Source: Pseudomonas sp. B21-015
GTDB taxonomy: Bacteria > Pseudomonadota > Gammaproteobacteria > Pseudomonadales > Pseudomonadaceae
DNA length: 64,000 nt
Reading direction: 5' to 3'
Assembly (NCBI RefSeq): GCF_024749285.1
Contig: NZ_CP087196.1
Span: 6,138,001-6,202,000, forward strand
Shown: positions 7,658-17,465 of the stretch, piece after piece
Layout: every line of letters begins with the position of its first letter
Position numbering within the stretch: the first letter of the stretch is position 1
Position numbers and translations under genes: made by a program
Notes under the pieces: generated by a model
What the model saw: the letters and a program-made list of their open reading frames with translations, nothing else
Database searches by the model: none
Told to the model about the DNA's origin: nothing

Positions 7658-8071
7658 TCACTTCACCAGCGGCAGATTGTCGGCCTTCCAGCTGGAAATA
7701 CCGCCGGACAGCTTGGCGGCGGTGAAACCGGATTTCATCAGTTCGCGGGCATGAGTGCCGGCAGTCTGGCCCATGGCGTCGACCAGGATAATGGTCTTGG
7801 CCTTGTGCTTTTCCAGTTCGCCGACGCGAGCGGTCAGTTTGTCCTGAGGAATGTTCAACGCGCCAACGATGTGACCGGCGGCAAAATCCTTGGTCGGACG
7901 AATGTCGACCACCACGCCTGCGTCCTTGTTGACCAGCCCGGTCAGTTCACCGGTGCTCAGGCTGCGGCCGCCGCCTTGCATCTGATAGGCCAATAGCAGG
8001 GCCGCCAGTACAACGAAGATACCCACGAGAATGTAGTGGTTGGTGGCGAATTGAATCAGGTGATCAACCAT
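7658..8071 (-). CDS. Membrane-anchored rhodanese-like protein (YibN type), catalytic Cys absent
   Basis: A 137-residue protein: an N-terminal membrane segment (YILVGIFVVLAALLLAYQM, about 12-30) then a rhodanese fold with VVDIRPTKDFAAGHIVGALN. The position where sulfurtransferases carry the CxxGxR active-site loop reads LVDAMGQTAGTHA, with no Cys, so the domain is probably not a sulfurtransferase. ATG 8071 is taken because it gives the family N-terminus; a longer in-frame start at 8119 exists. It is the first gene of the operon with grxC and secB, which suggests a role linked to the envelope or redox, but this is inference. Confidence 0.85.
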   Translation of the reverse strand: MVDHLIQFATNHYILVGIFVVLAALLLAYQMQGGGRSLSTGELTGLVNKDAGVVVDIRPTKDFAAGHIVGALNIPQDKLTARVGELEKHKAKTIILVDAMGQTAGTHARELMKSGFTAAKLSGGISSWKADNLPLVK

Positions 8072-8225
8072 CGAAGGAGGTTCCAGGGCGTTAAAATGTC
8101 GGCCAGTATACACAGCCACTATGGTGGGCCAAACCCCGTCCGGCGGTGACGCGGTCGGAACTTCGCTTTAAACTGCCACTCCCTTTTCCATCGCCCTCTT
8201 TTTAACTCAGCCACGAGTGGAATCT

Positions 8226-9755
8226 ATGACTACCACGCCTAAACCTTTGGTCCTGATGATTCTCGACGGCTTCGGTCACAGTGACAGCCAGGAATCCAAC
8301 GCCATCTATGCGGCGAAGAAGCCCGTACTGGACCGCCTGTGGGCCACCGTGCCGAACGGCCTGATCTCGGGCAGCGGCATGGACGTCGGCTTGCCGGACG
8401 GCCAGATGGGTAACTCCGAAGTCGGCCACATGAACCTCGGCGCCGGCCGGGTGGTGTATCAGGACTTCACCCGCGTGACCAAAGCGATCCGCGACGGCGA
8501 GTTCTTCGAGAACCCGACCATCTGCGCCGCGGTGGATAAAGCCGTTGCTGCCGGCAAAGCCGTGCACTTCATGGGTTTGCTGTCCGATGGCGGCGTTCAC
8601 AGCCACCAGGACCACCTGATCGCCATGGCTGAACTGGCCTACAAGCGCGGCGCCGAAAAAATCTACCTGCACGCCTTCCTCGACGGCCGCGACACGCCGC
8701 CGAAAAGCGCCCAGTCGTCGATCGAACTGCTGGACGCGACCTTCGAGGCCCTCGGCAAAGGCCGGATCGCCAGCATCATTGGCCGTTACTACGCCATGGA
8801 CCGCGACAACCGTTGGGATCGTGTGTCCCAGGCCTACAACCTGATTGTCGATGGCGCCAGCGAATTCAACGCTGCCACCGCCCAGGAAGGCCTGCAAGCC
8901 GCTTATGAGCGGGGCGAGAGCGACGAATTTGTCAAAGCCACCAGCATCGGTGAGCCGGTCAAGGTTGAAGACGGCGACGCCGTGGTCTTCATGAACTTCC
9001 GCGCCGACCGGGCTCGCGAACTGACCCGCGTATTCGTCGAGGACGATTTCAAGGAATTCGAACGCGCTCGCAAGCCGAAGCTTGCCGGCTTCGTCATGCT
9101 GACCCAATACGCCGCCAGCATCCCCGCGCCGTCGGCCTTCGCCGCGGGCAGCCTGGACAACGTGCTGGGCGATTACCTGGCGAAAAACGGCAAGACGCAG
9201 CTGCGCATCGCCGAAACCGAGAAATACGCCCACGTGACTTTCTTCTTCTCCGGCGGTCGCGAAGAACCGTTCCCGGGCGAAGAACGCATCCTGATCCCGT
9301 CGCCGAAAGTCGCCACCTATGACTTGCAGCCCGAGATGAGTGCCCCGGAAGTCACCGACCGCATCGTCGACGCCATTGCAAACCAGCGTTACGACGTGAT
9401 CGTGGTCAACTACGCCAACGGCGACATGGTCGGCCACAGCGGTGTGTTCGAGGCAGCAGTCAAAGCGGTCGAGTGCCTGGACCTGTGCGTCGGCCGCATC
9501 GTCGATGCGCTGGAAAAAGTCGGCGGCGAAGCGTTGATTACTGCCGACCATGGCAACGTCGAGCAAATGTCCGACGCCTCCACCGGCCAGGCCCACACTG
9601 CCCACACCACCGAGCCGGTGCCGTTCATCTATGTCGGCAAGCGTGACTTGAAGGTTCGCGAAGGCGGCGTGCTGGCCGACGTGGCGCCGACCATGCTGAT
9701 GTTGTTGGGGCTTGAGAAGCCGGCCGAGATGACGGGCACTTCGATTCTGGTGTAA
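8226..9755 (+). CDS. gpmI: 2,3-bisphosphoglycerate-independent phosphoglycerate mutase
   Basis: A 509-residue Mn-dependent glycolytic enzyme interconverting 3- and 2-phosphoglycerate. It opens with the metal-binding [12 protein letters not shown] and carries the phosphoserine loop [17 protein letters not shown], the substrate segment [30 protein letters not shown], and the metal ligands [13 protein letters not shown] and [14 protein letters not shown] 8226 fits the family start; an in-frame GTG at 8217 would add three residues. It is transcribed divergently from the rhodanese operon. Confidence 0.97.
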   Translation: MTTTPKPLVLMILDGFGHSDSQESNAIYAAKKPVLDRLWATVPNGLISGSGMDVGLPDGQMGNSEVGHMNLGAGRVVYQDFTRVTKAIRDGEFFENPTICAAVDKAVAAGKAVHFMGLLSDGGVHSHQDHLIAMAELAYKRGAEKIYLHAFLDGRDTPPKSAQSSIELLDATFEALGKGRIASIIGRYYAMDRDNRWDRVSQAYNLIVDGASEFNAATAQEGLQAAYERGESDEFVKATSIGEPVKVEDGDAVVFMNFRADRARELTRVFVEDDFKEFERARKPKLAGFVMLTQYAASIPAPSAFAAGSLDNVLGDYLAKNGKTQLRIAETEKYAHVTFFFSGGREEPFPGEERILIPSPKVATYDLQPEMSAPEVTDRIVDAIANQRYDVIVVNYANGDMVGHSGVFEAAVKAVECLDLCVGRIVDALEKVGGEALITADHGNVEQMSDASTGQAHTAHTTEPVPFIYVGKRDLKVREGGVLADVAPTMLMLLGLEKPAEMTGTSILV

Positions 9756-9782
9756 CTCGGTTACCCTGAACACCGAAAAACC

Positions 9783-9890
9783 CTGTGGGAGCGAGCTTGC
9801 TCGCGATAGCAATCTGACAGCCAACATCCATGTTGAATGTCAGGACGCCATCGCGGGCAAGTCGAATCGTCGCACCGCCGCTCCCACAGT
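9783..9890. repeat. REP pair downstream of gpmI
   Basis: TGTGGGAGCGAGCTTGCTCG (from 9784) and a diverged inverted copy, GCCATCGCGGGCAAGTCGAA ... GCCGCTCCCACAG (9847-9889), flank a 40-bp spacer. The second copy is interrupted by a TCGAATCGTCGCAC segment. Confidence 0.85.
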
Positions 9891-10023
9891 GGTTTGTGGT
9901 GGTTTCGAAGACTAATTGCCCCTGAACCCCACTCCAGTTATCACACAGCCCCAATTGGGCATTTTTTTTGCTGCGCATGGCGGGCATACTAGGCCGTCCC
10001 TTTCCCTGGTGTCGCCCGCCTCT

Positions 10024-11316
10024 ATGCTTCGCGTCCTGATAGCCCTTGCCCTGACTTGCCTGCTCCAACCGGCCTTTGCCGACGAGCGCACGCAAACCCA
10101 ACAACAGTTGGACGCCACGCGTCAGGACATTGCCGAGCTGAAAAAACTGCTGGGCAAGCTCCAGGAAGAAAAGTCCGGGGTGCAGAAAGATCTCAAAGGC
10201 ACCGAAACCGAGATGGGCAAGCTCGAGAAGCAGGTCGAGGCGCTGCAAAAAGAGCTGAAGAAAAGCGAATCCGAGCTGCAGCGACTCGATGGTGAGAAAA
10301 AAAAACTCCAGAGCGCGCGCATTGAACAGCAACGACTGATCGCCATCCAGGCCCGCGCGGCCTATCAGAATGGCCGCCAGGAGTACCTGAAACTGCTGCT
10401 CAACCAGCAGAACCCGGAAAAATTCGCCCGCACCCTTACCTATTACGACTACCTGAGCCAGGCCCGCCTGGAGCAGCTGAAGAATTTCAACGAAACCCTG
10501 CGCCAACTGGCCAATGTCGAAAAAGACATCGGCCTGCAGCAAGCGCAATTGCTGGTGCAGAAAAGCAGCCTCGACAGCCAGCGCGACGAACTCGACAAGG
10601 TCCGCAAAGAGCGTCAGCAAGTCCTGGCCAAGCTCAACGACGACGTAAAGGCTCGCGATCAGAAACTGGCGACCCGCGAGCAGGATCAGGCAGACCTGTC
10701 TAAAGTCCTTAAAACCATTGAAGAAACCTTGGCCCGTCAGGCCCGAGAGGCAGAAGAAGCGCGGCAAAAAGCGCTGATCGCCCAGCAGGAAGCCGAAAAA
10801 AAGCGGTTACGTGAGGCTCAGGCTGAAGCAGATGCCACCGACGCCCCACGCAAACCCGCCAAATCGACACCCGGCGCACTGGTTTCAAGTTCAGGCGAGA
10901 CCTTTGGCGGCCCCTTCGCTTCCACCCGCGGCAGACTTCCGTGGCCGGTTGATGGTCGACTGCTGGCGCGCTTCGGTGAAACCCGTGGCGACGATGCCCG
11001 CACCAAGTGGGATGGCGTGATGATCAGCGCCTCCGCCGGCAGCCAGGTGCATGCCGTTCACGGCGGCCGGGTAGTGTTTGCCGACTGGCTGCGTGGCGCC
11101 GGGTTGCTGGTGATTCTCGACCACGGCAACGGTTTTTTGAGCCTTTACGGTCACAACCAGACGCTGCTCAAGTCTGCGGGTGACGTGGTAAAAGCCGGTG
11201 AGTCCATCTCCACTGTCGGTAACAGTGGCGGGCAGGACACACCAGCGCTGTATTTCGCTATTCGTCAGCAGGGTCACCCGAGTGATCCAGCGCAATGGTG
11301 TCGTGCGCAAGGATAA
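10024..11316 (+). CDS. envC: Murein hydrolase activator EnvC (coiled-coil plus LytM domain)
   Basis: A 430-residue exported protein. A signal peptide (LIALALTCLLQPAFA) is followed by long Gln/Glu/Lys-rich coiled coils (about 22-275), a Pro/Ala linker, and a C-terminal M23/LytM domain ending near the stop. The LytM domain (VHAVHGGRVVFADWLRGAG, LDHGNGFLSLYGHN) lacks the complete HxxxD and HxH zinc ligands of active endopeptidases, as in EnvC, which activates amidases at the septum rather than cutting itself. ATG 10024 starts the signal peptide. The ctpA gene follows after 31 bases. Confidence 0.93.
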   Translation: MLRVLIALALTCLLQPAFADERTQTQQQLDATRQDIAELKKLLGKLQEEKSGVQKDLKGTETEMGKLEKQVEALQKELKKSESELQRLDGEKKKLQSARIEQQRLIAIQARAAYQNGRQEYLKLLLNQQNPEKFARTLTYYDYLSQARLEQLKNFNETLRQLANVEKDIGLQQAQLLVQKSSLDSQRDELDKVRKERQQVLAKLNDDVKARDQKLATREQDQADLSKVLKTIEETLARQAREAEEARQKALIAQQEAEKKRLREAQAEADATDAPRKPAKSTPGALVSSSGETFGGPFASTRGRLPWPVDGRLLARFGETRGDDARTKWDGVMISASAGSQVHAVHGGRVVFADWLRGAGLLVILDHGNGFLSLYGHNQTLLKSAGDVVKAGESISTVGNSGGQDTPALYFAIRQQGHPSDPAQWCRAQG

Positions 11317-11347
11317 GTACGCCATCTACTTCAGGAGTTCGTTCGAC

Positions 11348-12667
11348 ATGCTGTATTTGTCCCGCCTTACCTCGCTGGCCCTGACGATTGCCCTGGTGAT
11401 CGGCGCGCCGCTGGCGTTTGCTGCTCAACCGACCCCGGCGGTCGCACCTGCCGGCACCGCCGCGACCACCAAGGCGCCATTGCCGCTGGACGAGTTGCGC
11501 ACCTTTGCCGAGGTCATGGACCGGATCAAGGCAGCCTATGTAGAGCCGGTGGACGACAAGATCCTGCTGGAAAACGCTATCAAAGGCATGCTCAGCAACC
11601 TCGACCCGCACTCCGCCTACCTGGGCCCGGAAGACTTCGCTGAATTGCAGGAAAGCACCAGCGGCGAATTCGGCGGCCTGGGCATCGAAGTCGGCGCCGA
11701 AGACGGTTTCATCAAAGTGGTTTCGCCCATCGATGACACCCCGGCCTCCAAGGCTGGCATTCAGGCCGGCGACTTCATCGTCAAGATCAACGGCCAGCCG
11801 ACTCGCGGCCAGAGCATGACCGAAGCCGTGGACAAGATGCGCGGCAAGATCGGCCAGAAAATCACCCTGACCCTGGTGCGCGACGGCGGCGCGCCGTTCG
11901 ACGTGACCCTGGTCCGCGCCATCATTCAGGTGAAGAGCGTGAAGAGCCAACTGCTGGAGTCCGGCTACGGCTACATCCGCATCACCCAGTTCCAGGTCAA
12001 GACCGGCGAAGAAGTCTCCAAGGCCCTGGCCAAGTTGCGCAAGGACAACGGCAAGAAGCTCAGCGGCATCGTTCTCGACCTGCGTAACAACCCGGGCGGC
12101 GTGCTGCAATCGGCGGTGGAAGTGGTCGACCACTTCATCACCAAGGGCCTGATCGTCTACACCAAGGGCCGCATCGCCAACTCCGAACTGCGCTTCTCCG
12201 CCACCGGCAAGGACGAAAGCGAAGCCGTGCCAATGGTCGTGCTGATCAACGGTGGCAGCGCCTCGGCCTCGGAAATTGTCGCCGGCGCCCTGCAGGATCA
12301 GAAACGCGCGGTCGTCATGGGCACCACCAGTTTCGGCAAAGGCTCGGTCCAGACCGTGTTGCCACTGAACAACGAGCGCGCACTGAAAATCACCACGGCG
12401 CTGTACTACACGCCGAATGGCCGCTCGATTCAGGCTCAAGGCATCGTCCCGGACATCGAAGTGCGCAAGGCCAAGATCACCAACGAGCAGGACGGCGAGT
12501 ACTTCAAGGAAGCCGACCTGCAAGGTCACCTGGGCAATGGCAACGGCGGCGCCGACAAACCGACTGGTTCTGCTGGCAAAGCCAAGGCCATGCCGCAGGA
12601 TGACGATTACCAGTTGGCCCAGGCCCTGAGCCTACTCAAAGGACTGAGCATTACCCGCGGCCACTGA
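11348..12667 (+). CDS. ctpA: S41-family carboxyl-terminal processing protease
   Basis: A 439-residue exported protease. After a signal peptide (ALTIALVIGAPLAFAA) come the N-terminal helical region, a PDZ domain (GGLGIEVGAEDGFIKVVSPI...ASKAGIQAGDFIVKING), and the S41 core. The catalytic Ser is in GGSASASEIVAGAL and the Lys in TSFGKGSVQT; the loop LDLRNNPGGVL is also typical. AGGAG at 11332 lies 11 bases before ATG 11348. In pseudomonads such enzymes degrade cell-wall hydrolases in the periplasm, fitting its place between envC and yibQ, which it nearly touches (1 base gap). Confidence 0.94.
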   Translation: MLYLSRLTSLALTIALVIGAPLAFAAQPTPAVAPAGTAATTKAPLPLDELRTFAEVMDRIKAAYVEPVDDKILLENAIKGMLSNLDPHSAYLGPEDFAELQESTSGEFGGLGIEVGAEDGFIKVVSPIDDTPASKAGIQAGDFIVKINGQPTRGQSMTEAVDKMRGKIGQKITLTLVRDGGAPFDVTLVRAIIQVKSVKSQLLESGYGYIRITQFQVKTGEEVSKALAKLRKDNGKKLSGIVLDLRNNPGGVLQSAVEVVDHFITKGLIVYTKGRIANSELRFSATGKDESEAVPMVVLINGGSASASEIVAGALQDQKRAVVMGTTSFGKGSVQTVLPLNNERALKITTALYYTPNGRSIQAQGIVPDIEVRKAKITNEQDGEYFKEADLQGHLGNGNGGADKPTGSAGKAKAMPQDDDYQLAQALSLLKGLSITRGH

Positions 12668-12668
12668 G

Positions 12669-13466
12669 ATGCGCCTGCGGTTGCTCCTCGGTCTGTTGTG
12701 CAGCCTGGCGGGTGTTGCTCACGCGGCACCCTTCACGACAGCGACCACACCTCACAAGGCTTACCTGAGCCTGATCATCGATGACCTGGGGCAGAACCTG
12801 CCCCGGGATCGACGCGTACTGGCCCTGCCCGGCCCGGTCACCACGGCCATCATGCCGGATACGCCCCACGCCACCGAATTCGCCCGCGAAGCCCATCGTG
12901 CCGGCAAGACCGTCATCCTGCACATGCCCATGGACCCGGCCACCGGGCCGTTCGCCTGGCATCCCGAGTTGCCCATCGAAGAACTCGAAAAGCGCCTGAA
13001 CGCGGCGTTCCAGGCTGTGCCGTATACCGCGGGCATCAACAACCACATGGGCAGCCGCATGACCGTTCAGCAACCGGCCATGGCCTGGCTGATGGCGGAC
13101 TTGCAGCGGCGGCACAAGTTCTTTGTCGACAGTCGTACCAGCGCGCAAACCGTGGCAGCTGCCGAGGCGCAAAAAATTGGTCTGGCGAGCGTTTCGCGGG
13201 ATGTGTTCCTGGATGACGAGCCCACTGAAGCCGCGATCTTCGCTCAGCTACAAACGGCTATCAGCCTGGCGCGCAAGCAGGGCTCGGCGGTGATGATCGG
13301 CCACCCTTATCCACAAACCCTGGCGGTGCTTGAGCGTGAATTGCCCAGGCTCAAGGCTCAAGGCATTGACTGGATCGATATCAAACAAATGATCAGCGTG
13401 CGCGGCAATCGTGCAACGGCAGCGCACGGCAAGGATGGCCAGTACCGCCTCCCGCTCGCCCGGTAA
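12669..13466 (+). CDS. Divergent polysaccharide deacetylase family protein (YibQ)
   Basis: A 265-residue exported protein with signal peptide (LLLGLLCSLAGVAHA) and a NodB-like barrel: SLIIDDLGQNL near the start, TTAIMPDTPHATEFAREAHRAG, VILHMPMDP, and the NNHMGSRMT block. The metal-site pattern differs from classical deacetylases, as in the DUF610/YibQ group, so activity is uncertain. It follows ctpA by 1 base and forms the envC-ctpA-yibQ unit conserved in gammaproteobacteria. The substrate is unknown; a cell-wall glycan is the contextual guess. Confidence 0.88.
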   Translation: MRLRLLLGLLCSLAGVAHAAPFTTATTPHKAYLSLIIDDLGQNLPRDRRVLALPGPVTTAIMPDTPHATEFAREAHRAGKTVILHMPMDPATGPFAWHPELPIEELEKRLNAAFQAVPYTAGINNHMGSRMTVQQPAMAWLMADLQRRHKFFVDSRTSAQTVAAAEAQKIGLASVSRDVFLDDEPTEAAIFAQLQTAISLARKQGSAVMIGHPYPQTLAVLERELPRLKAQGIDWIDIKQMISVRGNRATAAHGKDGQYRLPLAR

Positions 13467-13570
13467 TTCCTCGTAGCCCACTCCCTTTCGCGATAACTAT
13501 TTATACCTGCCGGTACGCCGACCCGTGCCACGATATCGCTCACCCTGAATTTCATCACCAAGGAATGGAT

Positions 13571-14809
13571 ATGAAATACCTCAGCTTCTTTTGCTTCGCA
13601 GGCCTGATTGGCCTGCTGGCTATTTCCACAGTGCAGGCCCGCGACCTGGGCGAAGGCGCCGTCAACGACTCCCCTTCAAGAGCCCTGCAAAACAGTGAGC
13701 ATCTTTATGAAATCTGGAGCGGTGTGGGACGACTCAGTCTCCAATCGGGCGAGACCTGCAGCGCCGTTCTACTGAATACGCGAAACAGGCAAGGCCGAGC
13801 CACTGGCCCTGCTTACCTGCTCACCAGCGGGCATTGCGTGTTCTTTCAGTACGGTTCGGCGCGGACCAATCTGCCTTTGAACGCCAGCGTCACCTTCCAC
13901 TACTTTCATGACATGCCACAGCGTAAGCGCCGATACGCCATCCGCACTGCCCGATGGAGCAGCCTGGTCGGAACCGATCTTGCAGTACTGGAGGTCGACG
14001 CAACATTGGCGTCGCTGATACAGGCCGGGGTCAACCCGCTCAAGCTGGCGGCCCATCAAACCAACGAAAGTCATGATGCGCTTAACATTAGCGCGCCGAA
14101 CGGCTTTACCGAACAAGGGCTTCGATTGAGCGCCTGCGCTGAACAAACCGCCGGAACGTTCATCGATCATCCCGGGGTGTTCCCTTTGGCCATGAAAAAC
14201 AGCTGCGACCTTCACGCTGGCGGCTCCGGTAGCCCGATGCTGAACCGCCGCACCAATGAAATCACCGGCATCGTCAGTAAAATCGCGGTCTCGCGCAATA
14301 CACCAGCGCCGCCCGACTGTGAGCACTCGACGTCTTGCAAGGCCGCCCGTTTCAACTACAGCTACTCAGCCAACTTTCTGCACAAGTGCTTTATAGACGG
14401 TGTATTCACCAGCAATGGATCGGACTGTTCGTTGGAGCCAGTCGAGCTGACTGTCACAGAGCCCTGGAAGCTCAAGTCATACGTTCATAGAACGCAAAAC
14501 GCGGATGGACAAATCGTATTGCCTACGTGGGACTTCAGGTTCTCCCTCGAGGCGCCCTTCTATCGCTACAAAACGGTCCATAACGCCAGGGACTGCAAGG
14601 CTCCAAACAATTACAGTACCGCCATCAGCACTGAAGGTGCTTACATCAATACTGAAATCGGGCCACAAAGCGGCGCACATGCGCTCTGTATTATCGGTGT
14701 CGCCTCAGGGGAACAGCACCTGATAAGGGCGGCATTGAATAACGTATTTACAAGTGCCGTGTACTTGAGCGCGACACCGGACGCTACGCGTCAGACAACA
14801 TTGAGGTAA
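13571..14809 (+). CDS. Secreted trypsin-like serine protease (S1, lysyl-endopeptidase-like)
   Basis: A 412-residue protein with a signal peptide (LSFFCFAGLIGLLAISTVQA) and a chymotrypsin-fold domain. The triad can be read as His in YLLTSGHCV, Asp in GTDLAVLEV and Ser in CDLHAGGSGSPMLN. Several Cys could form disulphides. The last 130 residues after the protease domain (from about VELTVTEPW) form an unrecognised beta-rich tail. AAGGA sits correctly for ATG 13571 rather than the in-frame ATG 13565. It stands alone, 98 bases after yibQ, and is convergent with the next gene with a 3-base gap and no evident terminator. Confidence 0.82.
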   Translation: MKYLSFFCFAGLIGLLAISTVQARDLGEGAVNDSPSRALQNSEHLYEIWSGVGRLSLQSGETCSAVLLNTRNRQGRATGPAYLLTSGHCVFFQYGSARTNLPLNASVTFHYFHDMPQRKRRYAIRTARWSSLVGTDLAVLEVDATLASLIQAGVNPLKLAAHQTNESHDALNISAPNGFTEQGLRLSACAEQTAGTFIDHPGVFPLAMKNSCDLHAGGSGSPMLNRRTNEITGIVSKIAVSRNTPAPPDCEHSTSCKAARFNYSYSANFLHKCFIDGVFTSNGSDCSLEPVELTVTEPWKLKSYVHRTQNADGQIVLPTWDFRFSLEAPFYRYKTVHNARDCKAPNNYSTAISTEGAYINTEIGPQSGAHALCIIGVASGEQHLIRAALNNVFTSAVYLSATPDATRQTTLR

Positions 14810-14812
14810 TTG

Positions 14813-15571
14813 CTACAAATAGCGCCCCATGATGTCGTCAACGACGCCTTCCTTGCGCAGTTGATCCAGCGCGGCTTGCAACTTGGCGACGGTTTCATCC
14901 GAAACGTCTTTATTCAACGCCAGGTACAACTCGGCGCTATTAAAGCGCAACACGGTCTTGAGCCCGTTCACGCCTTCCTGACGCGCCAGATAGCGACCTG
15001 CCGGGTCACCGGTGGCCCACAGGTCGATCTGGCCGTTAACCAGTTTTTTTGCGTTGTCCTGATCTCGCAGCACTACAATCGGTTTCAGCCCTTGCTTGGC
15101 CAGTGTCTCGGCAATTGCGTCGCCCTTGTAGGCACCAATCTTGTATTTGCGCGCCTGCGACAGCGACTCGAGGGTGATCTTGCTATCGGCCCTGGCCAGC
15201 ATGATCCAGTCGTCTGGACCGATCGGACCGACCCACTTGAAGAGTTTCTCGCGGTCCGGCAACCGCGCCATCACGAACACGCCATAACCGGGGTTTTCCA
15301 GGGCGAGTTTGTAGATTCGCTCCCAAGGGAAGCGCAGCGTCAGGCTGTAAGTGATGTCGGCGCGCTTGAACATCTCGCGGACGATGTCCGCGGCAATGCC
15401 GTTGATGTTCTCGTCCTGAGCGAAGTTCTTGCCGTTTTTCGCCATGTTGTACGGCGGAAAATTTTCCGTCAGCAACACCAGGTCGGTGGCGGGACTTTCT
15501 TCGGCGCGGGCTCCATTGATGAGCAACAGAGAAGCGCTGGCGAGGACAAGAAGAAGAAGACGTTTAAGCAT
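14813..15571 (-). CDS. Periplasmic amino-acid-type solute-binding protein (orphan)
   Basis: A 252-residue protein with a signal peptide (LLLLVLASASLLLINGARA) and the type-II periplasmic-binding fold (SBP_bac_3): LTENFPPYNM at the start of the domain, GIAADIVREMFKRA, and IGAYKGDAIAETLAKQG in the second lobe. No permease or ATPase gene adjoins it. It lies just downstream of hisF with 73 bases between, facing the protease gene. Such orphan binding proteins may feed other transporters or sensors; the ligand cannot be told from sequence. Confidence 0.85.
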   Translation of the reverse strand: MLKRLLLLVLASASLLLINGARAEESPATDLVLLTENFPPYNMAKNGKNFAQDENINGIAADIVREMFKRADITYSLTLRFPWERIYKLALENPGYGVFVMARLPDREKLFKWVGPIGPDDWIMLARADSKITLESLSQARKYKIGAYKGDAIAETLAKQGLKPIVVLRDQDNAKKLVNGQIDLWATGDPAGRYLARQEGVNGLKTVLRFNSAELYLALNKDVSDETVAKLQAALDQLRKEGVVDDIMGRYL

Positions 15572-15644
15572 GTCGGGCTACCGGAATCCGTGGCGTGCTC
15601 AAGAGTGCCTTGAGCCCGCCATACTGTCCACTGGCCCGTACTGT

Positions 15645-16415
15645 TTAACGCATCACGATGCCGCGATGAGCCATGTAAGCCTTGGCTTCCTGCACGGTGT
15701 ATTCGCCGAAGTGGAAAATACTCGCCGCCAACACCGCGCTGGCGTGGCCTTCGAGAATGCCGTCGGCCAAGTGCTGCAAGTTGCCGACACCGCCGGAAGC
15801 AATCACCGGAATCCCCAGCGCATCACTGATGGCGCGGGTGACGCCCAGGTCGAAGCCGTTTTTCATGCCGTCCTGGTCCATGCTGGTCAGCAGGATTTCA
15901 CCGGCACCGAGGCCTTCCATCTTCTTTGCCCATTCAACAGCGTCGAGACCGGTAGGCTTGCGACCGCCATGGGTGAAGATTTCCCAGCGCGGTGGTTCGC
16001 CCGGACCAGAGACCTTCTTCGCGTCGATGGCGACGACGATGCACTGCGAGCCAAAATGCTGAGCCGCTTCGCCGACGAATTCCGGATTGAACACCGCAGC
16101 GGTGTTGATCGAGACCTTGTCCGCACCGGCATTGAGCAAGTTGCGAATATCCTGCACGGTACGCACGCCACCGCCCACGGTCAGCGGAATGAACACCTGG
16201 CTGGCCATGCGTTCGACGGTATGCAGCGTGGTGTCGCGGCCGTCGACGCTGGCGGTGATGTCGAGAAAGGTAATTTCGTCGGCACCCTGCTCGTCGTAAC
16301 GACGGGCGATTTCCACCGGGTCGCCGGCGTCGCGAATGTTCTCGAACTTGACGCCCTTGACCACCCGGCCGTTATCCACGTCCAGGCAAGGGATGATGCG
16401 TTTGGCCAGCGCCAT
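15645..16415 (-). CDS. hisF: Imidazole glycerol phosphate synthase cyclase subunit HisF
   Basis: A 256-residue TIM barrel that, with HisH, converts PRFAR and glutamine-derived ammonia to imidazole glycerol phosphate and AICAR. It shows [14 protein letters not shown] with the catalytic Asp11, [19 protein letters not shown] with the second catalytic Asp, and [10 protein letters not shown] for phosphate binding. It is the last gene of hisB-hisH-(DUF2164)-hisA-hisF, 9 bases after hisA. Confidence 0.97.
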   Translation of the reverse strand: MALAKRIIPCLDVDNGRVVKGVKFENIRDAGDPVEIARRYDEQGADEITFLDITASVDGRDTTLHTVERMASQVFIPLTVGGGVRTVQDIRNLLNAGADKVSINTAAVFNPEFVGEAAQHFGSQCIVVAIDAKKVSGPGEPPRWEIFTHGGRKPTGLDAVEWAKKMEGLGAGEILLTSMDQDGMKNGFDLGVTRAISDALGIPVIASGGVGNLQHLADGILEGHASAVLAASIFHFGEYTVQEAKAYMAHRGIVMR

Positions 16416-16424
16416 GGTCAGTCC

Positions 16425-17162
16425 TCAGCCTTTGTACGAATCGCAGAAAGCTTGCGCTTGCGCAACATCGAGGGTGCCTTCGTAAATCGCCCGCCCGGTG
16501 ATCGCGCCGATGATGCCTGGCGCCTTGGCGTCGAGCAGCGACTTGATGTCACCCAGATTGTGGATACCGCCGGAAGCGATCACCGGGATCTTCGTCGCAG
16601 CGGCCAGGGCGGCGGTGTACGAAACGTTGCAGCCCTGCATCATGCCGTCTTTGGCGATGTCGGTATAAACGATCGCGGACACGCCGTCAGCTTCGAATTG
16701 CCTGGCCAGGTCGATCACCTGAACGGTGCTGATTTCAGCCCAGCCGTCGGTGGCGACAAAACCGTCTTTGGCGTCCAGACCGACAATAACCTTGCCCGGA
16801 AACGCACGGCAGGCTTCAGCCACGAAGGCCGGATCTTTCACGGCTTTGGTGCCGATGATCACGTAGCTCACGCCCGCTTTTACGTAGTGTTCAATGGTTT
16901 CCAGCGAGCGGATACCGCCGCCGATCTGAATCGGCAGGTTCGGGTAGCGTTTGGCGATGGCGGTGACCACTTCGCCGTTGACCGGCTGGCCTTCGAAGGC
17001 ACCGTTCAGGTCGACCAGATGCAGACGGCGGCAACCGCCCTCCACCCACTTGGCAGCCATGCTCACCGGGTCATCGGAGAACACCGTGGAATCTTCCATG
17101 CGGCCCTGGCGCAGACGAACACAGGCACCGTCTTTGAGATCGATAGCGGGAATAATCAGCAT
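16425..17162 (-). CDS. hisA: ProFAR isomerase HisA
   Basis: A 245-residue TIM barrel performing the Amadori rearrangement before HisF/HisH. The catalytic Asp8 is in [12 protein letters not shown], the second Asp in [15 protein letters not shown], and phosphate loops IQIGGGIRS and [11 protein letters not shown] are evident. ATG 17162 gives the family start; five extra in-frame codons upstream are disregarded. It follows the DUF2164 gene by 42 bases. Confidence 0.97.
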   Translation of the reverse strand: MLIIPAIDLKDGACVRLRQGRMEDSTVFSDDPVSMAAKWVEGGCRRLHLVDLNGAFEGQPVNGEVVTAIAKRYPNLPIQIGGGIRSLETIEHYVKAGVSYVIIGTKAVKDPAFVAEACRAFPGKVIVGLDAKDGFVATDGWAEISTVQVIDLARQFEADGVSAIVYTDIAKDGMMQGCNVSYTAALAAATKIPVIASGGIHNLGDIKSLLDAKAPGIIGAITGRAIYEGTLDVAQAQAFCDSYKG

Positions 17163-17204
17163 CTGGCAAACCTTCAAATTCGAGTGTTCAGCTTCGCTCG
17201 GAAA

Positions 17205-17465
17205 TCAGTTTTTCTCGAGCGCCCACAAGTCGCTTTCGATGCTTTCGAACCTCTCTTTGAGGTGCGTCTGCACATCGAAAATCGCCCTGTTGTAATAATG
17301 CGGAGCAATTTCGCGGGTAAACAGCTCAAGGATTTCAGCCGCTTCGAACGAACCCAGGTCCAGTTCGAAGCGGTCTTCCATGAAGCGTTTGATCTTGTGA
17401 TTGGCCTCGCTCTCCTGTTCGGGAGTGAGGGTCAGGATCGGCGGCTTGCCCTTCTTGACGGCCAT
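17205..17465 (-). CDS. DUF2164 domain protein within the his operon
   Basis: A small 86-residue protein, mostly helical, with basic N-terminus (AVKKGKPP) and conserved LTPEQESEANHKIKRFMEDRF, ELDLGSFEAAEILELFT and EIAPHYYNRAIFDVQ. It matches the DUF2164 family; function unknown. It is inserted between hisH and hisA with no gap from hisH (its ATG follows directly after the hisH stop), so it should be co-translated with histidine genes. Confidence 0.88.
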   Translation of the reverse strand: MAVKKGKPPILTLTPEQESEANHKIKRFMEDRFELDLGSFEAAEILELFTREIAPHYYNRAIFDVQTHLKERFESIESDLWALEKN

